Source: Flammeovirgaceae bacterium UBA2371 | GTDB taxonomy: Bacteria > Bacteroidota > Bacteroidia > Cytophagales > Cyclobacteriaceae | NCBI GenBank assembly: GCA_002345965.1 | Contig: DDTF01000031.1 | Location: 98,466-128,560, forward strand | Length of the DNA stretch: 30,095 nucleotides | Direction of reading: 5' to 3' | Shown: one piece after another, positions 1-6,182 of the stretch | Numbering within the stretch: position 1 is the stretch's first letter | Layout: each line of letters begins with the position of its first letter | The notes under the pieces: generated by a model | What the model was told of the DNA's origin: nothing | Database searches by the model: none | The model's input: only the letters and a program-made list of their open reading frames with translations | Program-made: the position numbers and the translations under genes

Positions 1-42
1 TAGGACAATAAGTCATAAATTATAGGAAAATCAAATAATTAT

Positions 43-303
43 ATGAGCTATTACACAACAATAAATGGAAAGAAAATGGATAAACGCCTGATTGAAATGG
101 CTGAAAAATCAATTAAAGGTCAGGGTGACGGTAGGATTTCTATTGAAGATGCTAAAAAATTGATGGACGCTGTGAAAGACGGTGGGATTTATACCGAAGT
201 TGAAAAAAATACGATGGAGCATATTAGAGACAACTTCAAATGGACGGAAGGTGCAGACAGTTGGTTCCGTGGTGAAATTGCAAGTTGGGCCTCCAGCAAA
301 TAA
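43..303 (+). CDS. Small uncharacterised protein with a degenerate EF-hand-like loop
   Basis: An 86-residue soluble protein with no signal peptide or membrane segment. I do not recognise an assigned function. Residues about 26-40 read GQGDGRISIEDAKKL, which resembles the Asp-Gly-x-Ile core of an EF-hand calcium loop. The first and third ligand positions (Lys and Gln) are not acidic, so calcium binding is doubtful. The C-terminal part is rich in Trp and acidic residues (KWTEGADSWFRGEI), a pattern I associate with a widespread family of small uncharacterised bacterial proteins. It is the first gene in the window and stops 2 bases before the stop codon of the convergent dehydrogenase gene. No clear promoter box is visible in the 42 bases upstream. 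The reading frame is convincing; the function is unknown. Confidence 0.75.
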   Translation: MSYYTTINGKKMDKRLIEMAEKSIKGQGDGRISIEDAKKLMDAVKDGGIYTEVEKNTMEHIRDNFKWTEGADSWFRGEIASWASSK

Positions 304-305
304 AA

Positions 306-1517
306 CTACCCGTAGGCGTAATCGGATAAATAAAGGAAGTGCTCTGTGAGCTTGCCTCCCTTTGTTATACTTCCTCGTTTTATCACTCCGTCTTTGTCAG
401 CGATCACTAACGCAGGCAGTATTTTATCAATGAGATCGCGTCCAAATTCCTCGGAGGCACTACGGGGCAATTCGCAAGGAAGATTGTCTACGGCCATTAC
501 GGTTACTAAATCGGGGTTGCTCATTGGCAGCTCTACCTGATCGGTCACAGGATTATAATCATATATAGGGTCCACAATAGTGCTTGGCCTTTTGGTAGCA
601 GGTATGGAACCCTCGATGTCGCAGGTGACATCGGCAATGATTTTAAGTTTGAAATCTGGCTGCGTCATTTCTTCCCTCGTGAATAATACTGGCGCTGTTG
701 GATTCCAAAATGCCCCAGCTATTAGCAGGTCTGCTACTTTTGCAAATTGTAAAAAAGTGGATTTATAATGTTGAGGGTTTTGATGGAACTCCTCACGATT
801 AAATTGACCACCTTCCTTTCTTGCATGGTAATCAGCACTGCTTAATTGAACATAAACTGCTTCATCAAAAGTGTTGGATAGAAAATCTTTAGGGTTTACT
901 TTCCTGATGCCCACAGTATCCAATGTTTCCATTGCTCCTTTTGCTACTCTCCCACCCCCTGTAAGAATGATTTTAATAGGTGGTAGCTTAACTTTCCTTA
1001 GTTCAATTTTGAGATCGTTAATGTCAAAGCATTCACTGGCTTTACGCAGCGAGAAAAGATTATACCTTCTGCCATAGGTAAGCAACCCATTGTAAGCACC
1101 AACTATTCCGGCAAATCGACCAAATGCTACCAAACGATTGTTGAGTTTGTCTTTTAGCGCTTCGTAATCAACCAACCTTATTTTTTTTTCAAGTATAGCC
1201 TGTATTAGCTTTTTATTGTATGGTTGTTTTTTGGTGGTGTGCGAAAAGAAAAGATAAGTTTTTTTTGGAACGAGGTTGGAAATGGGGACCTCCTTTATTC
1301 CCATAAGAATATCACAGTCGCTGACATCAGAAGCCACCTCAATTCCCTTTTCTCTGTATTCATCATCGGTGAAAGCTCTTATGGGGCTTTCCTGTACAAC
1401 CACTTTTACATGTGGGTAACGTTGTTCTATTTCTACCACCTGTAGAGGACTAAACGGAACTCGTTTATCTGGAGGTGTTTTTCCTTCTTTAATGATTCCA
1501 AGCCGAATGGTTTCCAT
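306..1517 (-). CDS. NAD(P)-dependent oxidoreductase of the alanine dehydrogenase / saccharopine dehydrogenase (lysine-forming) type
   Basis: 403 residues. The N-terminal half has the AlaDH/PNT-type fold signature (LGIIKEGKTPPDKRVPFSP). The middle carries a Rossmann loop near residues 186-200 (ILTGGGRVAKGA). Two residues match the catalytic pair known from fungal saccharopine dehydrogenase Lys1: Lys75 in GIKEVP and His93 in FFSHTTKKQ. By family, the enzyme oxidises saccharopine to lysine plus 2-oxoglutarate, or acts on a related amino-acid adduct. Lysine is expected to be made by the DAP route here (dapF lies at 23518), so the true substrate is uncertain. A TACATTTG box 17 bases upstream of the start suggests its own promoter. 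It converges with the small gene to its left. The family is confident; the substrate is not. Confidence 0.85.
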   Translation of the reverse strand: METIRLGIIKEGKTPPDKRVPFSPLQVVEIEQRYPHVKVVVQESPIRAFTDDEYREKGIEVASDVSDCDILMGIKEVPISNLVPKKTYLFFSHTTKKQPYNKKLIQAILEKKIRLVDYEALKDKLNNRLVAFGRFAGIVGAYNGLLTYGRRYNLFSLRKASECFDINDLKIELRKVKLPPIKIILTGGGRVAKGAMETLDTVGIRKVNPKDFLSNTFDEAVYVQLSSADYHARKEGGQFNREEFHQNPQHYKSTFLQFAKVADLLIAGAFWNPTAPVLFTREEMTQPDFKLKIIADVTCDIEGSIPATKRPSTIVDPIYDYNPVTDQVELPMSNPDLVTVMAVDNLPCELPRSASEEFGRDLIDKILPALVIADKDGVIKRGSITKGGKLTEHFLYLSDYAYG

Positions 1518-1533
1518 AACTTTCGTAAGTTTT

Positions 1534-1541
1534 CAAATGTA
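1534..1541 (-). promoter_or_regulatory. Candidate -7 box for the dehydrogenase gene
   Basis: Read on the minus strand this is TACATTTG, an exact match to the Bacteroidota -7 consensus TAnnTTTG. It would start transcription about 10 bases before the ATG at 1517. I see no TTG at the usual spacing upstream, so the -33 element is weak or absent. Confidence 0.4.
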
Positions 1542-1632
1542 CTCAGCTTATATGATATTCTTAATAAGCGACTTGAATAAATTATGCTGGGGAAAACATA
1601 TGAATTAACCTCAAGGATAAACTTGTATAAAA

Positions 1633-2202
1633 ATGGAATTGGTAATTCTGGCGTTGGCGTGGATGATCTATTTTTTACTGCATAGCCTTTTGGCGACTGC
1701 CGGTATAAAGAATTTTTTTAGCCGAAAACTTGGAGTGAATTTTCGTTATTATCGATTAGCCTATGTGATTTTTTCTACAGTGGGTCTGCTGTTATTACTT
1801 TTCATGAATGCAAATATCCCTTCCAGGCTCTTTATTAATAATGAAGGCGTAATTAGGTACTTGAGCTTGGTTTTTGCAGCATTGGGGGTGATCATTATAA
1901 AAGGGGCATTCAGGACCTATGACTTTGGTTCTTTTATTGGGATGAAGGAGGAAGATGATCCATTCTTAACAGCGGGGATACTTGGAAGCGTACGACACCC
2001 TATTTACTCAGGCACGATTTTAATTGTAATTGGATACTGGTTGTTCAGCCCTAATTTACCAACTTTAATTTCCGCCCTATGTACTTTTGCCTACTTGCCC
2101 ATTGGCATTTATCTGGAAGAAAAAAAGCTGATCGAAAAATTTGGTGAGCGATATCTCGAATACAAGCGAAAGGTTCCTGCAGTTTTTCCGAAGCTATTCT
2201 GA
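1633..2202 (+). CDS. Isoprenylcysteine carboxyl methyltransferase-like (ICMT/PEMT) membrane protein
   Basis: 189 residues with about five hydrophobic segments (roughly residues 2-22, 42-58, 74-92, 122-140 and 144-160). The C-terminal third carries the ICMT/PEMT signature: RHPIYSG, then EEKKLIEKFGERYLEYKRKVP, which in the family forms the S-adenosylmethionine and substrate pocket. Bacterial members are inner-membrane methyltransferases of mostly unknown substrate, and NnrU-type proteins are related. Bacteria lack prenylated CaaX proteins, so the eukaryotic substrate does not apply. The gene stands alone on the plus strand, between a divergent dehydrogenase gene and a convergent small gene that ends 1 base after its stop codon. 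The family is confident; the substrate is unknown. Confidence 0.82.
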   Translation: MELVILALAWMIYFLLHSLLATAGIKNFFSRKLGVNFRYYRLAYVIFSTVGLLLLLFMNANIPSRLFINNEGVIRYLSLVFAALGVIIIKGAFRTYDFGSFIGMKEEDDPFLTAGILGSVRHPIYSGTILIVIGYWLFSPNLPTLISALCTFAYLPIGIYLEEKKLIEKFGERYLEYKRKVPAVFPKLF

Positions 2203-2203
2203 T

Positions 2204-2422
2204 TTATTTCTTTTTCTTCTTTTTCTTATTCTTTAAGGTTTCCTCCCGCTCTATCAGTTTTTTGTCTTCTACATTTTTATCTAAAAATTCATTCAATTTT
2301 TCTATATCCATGTTGGACTTGATTTCTCCAAATTGATTAATAGATATTTCCAAACCTGATAAATCTTTATGAACGCGAGGTTTGCCTTGTTTTTTGCTTG
2401 GTTTGTCACTTTTCTTTGCCAT
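2204..2422 (-). CDS. Small lysine-rich uncharacterised protein downstream of gltX
   Basis: 72 residues from the ATG at 2422 (MAKKSDKPSKKQGKPRVHKD). An in-frame TTG at 2458 would add 12 residues and overlap gltX by 14 bases; I prefer the ATG because it gives a typical basic start. Both ends are strongly basic, and the last nine residues are NKKKKKKK preceded by Lys, encoded by alternating AAG and AAA codons. The middle (LSGLEISINQFGEIKSNMDIEKLNEFLDKNV) looks like a small folded unit. No signal peptide or membrane segment is visible. The charge suggests contact with nucleic acid or ribosomes, but that is only inference. It is likely co-transcribed with gltX. Function unknown. Confidence 0.7.
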   Translation of the reverse strand: MAKKSDKPSKKQGKPRVHKDLSGLEISINQFGEIKSNMDIEKLNEFLDKNVEDKKLIEREETLKNKKKKKKK

Positions 2423-2444
2423 AATGTAAGTTAATAGTTTTAAC

Positions 2445-3974
2445 TCATTTTCTTCCAAGTGTTTTTAAGGCGTAATCCAATCGTGTACTTACTTCGTGAT
2501 TACCAAGTATAGCCATCGTAATCATCAAATCCGGCCCTGAGGCCCCACCAGTAAGAGCCATCCGAAGTGCCTGCATTATCTTTCCTTGTGGAATGGCCAA
2601 CCGCGCAGTCACTTGCTCCAATATGGAGGCAGCTGCTTCTGCTGTCAGGTTTTCGATAATAGCAATTTCATCTTTAAGACTACTGATCACTGCAACAGCC
2701 TCATCATTCCACTTTTTAGCGGCTATCTTTTCATCAAAGGTTTCTGGGGCTATGAAGAAGAAACGGCCGAGTTCAATCATATCACTTGGGAAAGTAATCC
2801 GTTCACGAAGGGCATTGGCAATAGACGCTGCTTTTTCTTTGTCACAAACGATGCCCAATTCCTTTAAGTCATGTAATAGGTATCGAGCGAGCTCCTCATC
2901 AGTTTTGGCCCTAAGATATTGTTGGTTGTACCATTTAGCTTTTTGGATATCAAACTTTGCACCTGCTTTACCAATGCGCTCAAGTTCAAAGGCACTAATT
3001 AACTCTTCAACAGAAAACAACTCTTGTTCAGTGCCCGGGTTCCATCCTAAGAATGCCAGAAAATTGATTAAGGCTTCAGGCAGATAACCGCGTTCTTTGA
3101 ATCCCTCCGCTAGTTCATTTGTTTTTGGATCGGTCCAGTTCAAAGGAAAAATAGGGAACCCCATTTGGTCTGCATCGCGCTTGCTGAGTTTACCATTGCC
3201 ATCGGGTTTTAACAACAATGGCAGATGAGCAAAAGCGGGCATTTCTTTTTCCCAGCCTAAATATCTATAAGTAAGCACATGCAGTGGCGCTGAAGGAAGC
3301 CATTCTTCTCCTCTGATAACATGCGAGATTTTCATCAGGTAATCGTCTACAACGTTTGCCAAATGATATGTGGGCATCCCGTCTGACTTCATCAGCACTT
3401 TGTCATCAATTTGAGAAGAGTGAACCACTACTTTTCCTCTGATTAAGTCATTCAACTCCACTTCTTCAGATGCTGGTACTTTTAGTCGAATGACAAAATG
3501 ATCACCTGCTTTTATTCTTTTATCTACTTCTTCTTTAGAAAGTGTCAGTGAGTTTTTCATCTCCATGCGTGTAGTACTATCGTACTGAGGATTGGCCCCT
3601 TTCTTTTCCTTTAGCCGATTGCGCATGGCTTCCAACTCTTCTGTATTGTCAAAGGCATAGTAGGCATGCCCGTTTTCAATTAGTCTTTTTGCATATTCTG
3701 AATAAATGGTTTTTCGCTCGGATTGTCTGTAAGGGGCATATGGACCGCCTATATCCGGGCCTTCATCGAGCTCAATTCCAACCCAAGACAAAGCTTCTTT
3801 AATGTATTCTTCTGCCCCGAGCACGTACCTGTTCTGGTCGGTATCCTCAATCCTTAATATCATTTTGCCCTGATGCTTCCGGGCCAATAAAAAATTGTAT
3901 AAGGCGGTGCGAACTCCACCTATATGAAGAGCGCCAGTTGGACTTGGTGCAAAACGAACTCTTACTTCTCTCAT
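2445..3974 (-). CDS. gltX: Glutamate--tRNA ligase
   Basis: 509 residues, a class I aminoacyl-tRNA synthetase that charges tRNA-Glu in the cytoplasm. The ATP-binding HIGH motif appears as HIGG at residues 17-20 within FAPSPTGALHIGG. The KMSKS loop appears as KLSKR at residues 262-266. The segment RIEDTDQNRY (41-50), typical of GluRS, follows the HIGH motif. The C-terminal third is the helical anticodon-binding domain. It is longer than the roughly 470 residues of the E. coli enzyme, which I take to be normal for Bacteroidota. Whether it is discriminating or also makes Glu-tRNA-Gln cannot be read here. A TACCTTTG box lies 35 to 42 bases upstream of the start. The small lysine-rich gene follows. 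Confidence 0.97.
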   Translation of the reverse strand: MREVRVRFAPSPTGALHIGGVRTALYNFLLARKHQGKMILRIEDTDQNRYVLGAEEYIKEALSWVGIELDEGPDIGGPYAPYRQSERKTIYSEYAKRLIENGHAYYAFDNTEELEAMRNRLKEKKGANPQYDSTTRMEMKNSLTLSKEEVDKRIKAGDHFVIRLKVPASEEVELNDLIRGKVVVHSSQIDDKVLMKSDGMPTYHLANVVDDYLMKISHVIRGEEWLPSAPLHVLTYRYLGWEKEMPAFAHLPLLLKPDGNGKLSKRDADQMGFPIFPLNWTDPKTNELAEGFKERGYLPEALINFLAFLGWNPGTEQELFSVEELISAFELERIGKAGAKFDIQKAKWYNQQYLRAKTDEELARYLLHDLKELGIVCDKEKAASIANALRERITFPSDMIELGRFFFIAPETFDEKIAAKKWNDEAVAVISSLKDEIAIIENLTAEAAASILEQVTARLAIPQGKIMQALRMALTGGASGPDLMITMAILGNHEVSTRLDYALKTLGRK

Positions 3975-4008
3975 CGGCTATTTATGTACTATGTCGAAAT
4001 TTGGATGT

Positions 4009-4016
4009 CAAAGGTA
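4009..4016 (-). promoter_or_regulatory. Candidate -7 box for gltX
   Basis: The minus strand reads TACCTTTG, an exact TAnnTTTG match, which would give a leader of about 28 bases before the gltX ATG at 3974. No convincing -33 TTG is seen at the expected distance. The identical octamer precedes panC and the DUF4834 gene in this window. Confidence 0.45.
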
Positions 4017-4034
4017 TGAAATCCAGCGTGGAGA

Positions 4035-4499
4035 TTATGCGATAACCTCCAAAAGCGTTTGGCGGGTTACTTTTAACTGAATCTTGAAATTGGACCATGT
4101 AACCCAGTGTACAACTCCCAGGAGTATTGCAGAAAACAGAAAATAGATAATGGACTGGTACTGATAGGATGTGAATATCCCGATCATAACAATAAAAAAG
4201 CTCCAGAAAATTAGAAACATTTTAGTAACAGGAAACAATTTGTATTTCACAAGAACAATGCAGCCGCTTGAGGTACTCTCTACCCGGCCAATTACAAGAG
4301 GGATATAATTGTTAGGTCGATTGATCTTTATGGCTATTCTAAAATGGTCTCCTTTTATCCATCCTGAAAAGAGATAATGAGGGGCTTCCCGGTTTTGTAA
4401 TAGTAGTTTAGAAGATGTTACACTGGAGACTTTACCTAAAATCTCCAGAGCGGGTTTTGTAAGTACAAATGTTTCGTAATGTTCAGGGAGTAACGTCAC
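4035..4499 (-). CDS. Uncharacterised membrane protein translationally coupled to ridA
   Basis: 154 residues with a hydrophilic N-terminal part of about 90 residues, then two adjacent hydrophobic segments (about 93-110 and 114-132), then a short basic-polar tail (TWSNFKIQLKVTRQTLLEVIA). No signal peptide is seen and I recognise no family. The start ATG at 4499 overlaps the ridA stop codon in an ATGA arrangement, so translation is probably coupled. The N-terminal region is rich in beta-type segments (FRIAIKINRPNNYIPLVIGRVES), so the protein may be a small soluble domain anchored by a hairpin of two helices. The functional link to RidA is unknown. Confidence 0.7.
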   Translation of the reverse strand: MTLLPEHYETFVLTKPALEILGKVSSVTSSKLLLQNREAPHYLFSGWIKGDHFRIAIKINRPNNYIPLVIGRVESTSSGCIVLVKYKLFPVTKMFLIFWSFFIVMIGIFTSYQYQSIIYFLFSAILLGVVHWVTWSNFKIQLKVTRQTLLEVIA

Positions 4500-4876
4500 C
4501 TCACTGCAATACAGGATATCTCCACATTTACATCTTTGGGAAGTCTGCTCACTTGAACTGTTTCTCTGGCGGGAGGGTTGGTCTTGAAATACTGACCGTA
4601 AGCTTCATTTACTTTTGGAAAGGTATTCATGTCGCTTAGGAAAATGGAACATTTTACAACATGTGAAAAATCCATTCCAGCGGCTTCCAACACTGCCTTT
4701 AAATTTTTCATTACCTGATTCGTTTCTGCCGTAATATCACCTGACACCAAGTTTCCAGTGGCACTATCAATTGGAATTTGACCCGATACAAACAAAGTAT
4801 TGCCTGCCATGATGGCCTGGCTATAAGGACCTATTGGTTCGGGTGCGTGGGATGAATAGATTACTTCTTTTGCCAT
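4496..4876 (-). CDS. ridA: RidA family reactive enamine/imine deaminase
   Basis: 126 residues from the ATG at 4876; this start gives the usual RidA length, whereas the longest frame would add 37 residues unlike the family. The protein hydrolyses reactive 2-aminoacrylate-type enamines made by PLP enzymes. The family signatures are present: PIGPYSQA near residues 14-21, the core SGQIPID at 31-37, and PPARETVQVSRLP near 101-113. Arg104 corresponds to the conserved carboxylate-binding Arg and Glu119 to the conserved active-site Glu. It acts as a cytoplasmic trimer in known members. The gene is divergent from the dehydrogenase homologue at 4941, and the next gene overlaps its stop codon by 4 bases. 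Confidence 0.93.
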   Translation of the reverse strand: MAKEVIYSSHAPEPIGPYSQAIMAGNTLFVSGQIPIDSATGNLVSGDITAETNQVMKNLKAVLEAAGMDFSHVVKCSIFLSDMNTFPKVNEAYGQYFKTNPPARETVQVSRLPKDVNVEISCIAVR

Positions 4877-4898
4877 AGCGTTGGGTTTGTTACTTTTG
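4870..4898 (+). promoter_or_regulatory. Candidate promoter for the dehydrogenase homologue at 4941
   Basis: TTG at 4870-4872, then 18 bases, then TACTTTTG at 4891-4898, matching the Bacteroidota -33/-7 pattern (TTG, spacer of roughly 17 to 23, TAnnTTTG). The predicted leader is about 36 bases. The -33 element lies inside the first codons of the divergent ridA gene. Confidence 0.5.
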
Positions 4899-4940
4899 AA
4901 TTCAAATATCATAAAAATTGACCCAACTGCATTAGCTACT

Positions 4941-5621
4941 ATGAATATTCTTGTAATTGGTGAAACACAACATGTAGAGGAATGCAAGCAAAAATTTGGT
5001 AAAACGCATACTTACCAGACCACAAAAGGGCATCAGGCAGCTGAAAAATTTTTTGCAGGTAGTGAGGTTATCTTTGATTTTATAATTGATGAGGCTCCTG
5101 AGCAAATGGAGGTGTATCGGGATCACCCTCATGTGGTCGCGTTTTTAAATACCACCAAAATTAGTTTGTTGGAATTGGTAACCGGTTTTGCAGGAGCAAT
5201 CAAGTGCACATTGTTTGGTTTTAATGGTCTTCCAACTTTTCTTGATAGAAACATTATTGAGGTGTCATTGTTGAACAACACTAAATCAGAAGTCCTTAAA
5301 AGCATTTGTGAGAATCTGCAAACACAATTTCTGGTGGTAGATGATCGAGTTGGCATGGTGACACCTAGGGTGATTTGTATGATTATCAATGAAGCTTATT
5401 TTACACTGCAAGAGGGTACAGCCACTCGAGAAGACATTGACAAGGGAATGAAGTTGGGAACCAACTACCCATTTGGTCCGTTTGAATGGTGCAATCGTAT
5501 CGGCATCAGACATGTGTACGAATTGCTGGAAGCTGTTTATGACGACACCAAAGATGAGCGGTATAAAATATGCCCGTTACTTAAAAAAGAGTATTTTCTG
5601 GCAACTCAAGCATTGCACTAG
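4941..5621 (+). CDS. 3-hydroxyacyl-CoA dehydrogenase homologue, probably catalytically inactive
   Basis: 226 residues from ATG 4941 (MNILVIGETQ); a longer frame exists but begins inside ridA. The C-terminal half is recognisable as the 3-hydroxyacyl-CoA dehydrogenase C-terminal domain: GMVTPRVICMIINEAY (138-153), then EDIDKGMKLGTNYPFGPFEW (164-183). The N-terminal half is a short Rossmann-like region that has lost the GxGxxG dinucleotide loop (VIGETQHVEE). The catalytic His of the HFFNP-type motif is replaced: the matching stretch is LFGFNGLP (91-98), with Phe92 at the His position, though the partner Glu (Glu107) remains. The Asn of the GFIVNR-type motif is Pro142. I infer an inactive or repurposed homologue, perhaps CoA-binding or regulatory. 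A good promoter precedes it. The reading frame is intact, so it is not decaying. Confidence 0.85.
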   Translation: MNILVIGETQHVEECKQKFGKTHTYQTTKGHQAAEKFFAGSEVIFDFIIDEAPEQMEVYRDHPHVVAFLNTTKISLLELVTGFAGAIKCTLFGFNGLPTFLDRNIIEVSLLNNTKSEVLKSICENLQTQFLVVDDRVGMVTPRVICMIINEAYFTLQEGTATREDIDKGMKLGTNYPFGPFEWCNRIGIRHVYELLEAVYDDTKDERYKICPLLKKEYFLATQALH

Positions 5622-5722
5622 AGCAAGCGATATTTACATTCCGTCCTTTTTAATCAACAACTCAGAGGTTATTTTTTCCCCAGGTGCTTCAGGATAGTCA
5701 GATTTACTAAAAATTTAAAGCG

Positions 5723-6163
5723 ATGAATCAAATCCAAAAACTGAAAGTATCAATTGCAGCTTACTTTTTGCTTGCTGCGCTATCATCAACTGCAACAGCA
5801 CAGACGGCCAAACTTGAGTTAGACATAACTAATATAAAAGATGTAAAGGGTTCAATTCTCGTGAGTTTTTTTAAGGATGAGTCTACATTTCTAAAAAAGG
5901 AATTCCAGGGTAAAAGGGCAGCAGTAAACGCCAATTCAATGAAGCTGGAAATAGACCTCCCCCCGGGAGAATATTCTGTAAGCGTTATTCACGATGAAAA
6001 TGATAACGGAGAACTTGATTCCAATTTTATGGGGATACCCAAAGAAGGCTTTGCTTTTGGAAATAATGCGCTGGGCACTTTTGGGCCACCTGACTTTGCT
6101 AAAACTTTAGTCAAGCTTAACCCTGGTACCACAAAGCACTCCCTAGCCTTAAAATATTACTAA
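5723..6163 (+). CDS. Secreted DUF2141 family protein
   Basis: 146 residues. The first 26 form a Sec signal peptide (basic start, hydrophobic core IAAYFLLAALSS, likely cleavage after ATA or TAQ). The mature part is a small beta-rich domain of about 115 residues with the DUF2141 pattern: KGSILVSFFKDESTFLK near the start, LPPGEYSVSVIHDENDNGELD in the middle, then GIPKEGFAFGNNA. The Asp/Asn-rich loop DENDNGELD resembles a calcium-binding turn. It is probably periplasmic or secreted; the function of the family is unknown. The gene is separated by about 100 bases from the gene on its left and converges with glmS 19 bases downstream. No clear promoter box was found. Confidence 0.85.
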   Translation: MNQIQKLKVSIAAYFLLAALSSTATAQTAKLELDITNIKDVKGSILVSFFKDESTFLKKEFQGKRAAVNANSMKLEIDLPPGEYSVSVIHDENDNGELDSNFMGIPKEGFAFGNNALGTFGPPDFAKTLVKLNPGTTKHSLALKYY

Positions 6164-6182
6164 TAAGGAATTCTGCTGAGAT

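Noticed and set aside
2593..3087. 164-codon open frame on the plus strand
   Set aside because: It lies wholly antisense to gltX, whose motifs are unmistakable; the composition is that of a shadow frame.
5622..5722. Possible small RNA or terminator between the dehydrogenase homologue and DUF2141
   Set aside because: I see no stable hairpin with T-tract and no consistent promoter box; nothing supportable in this 101-base gap.
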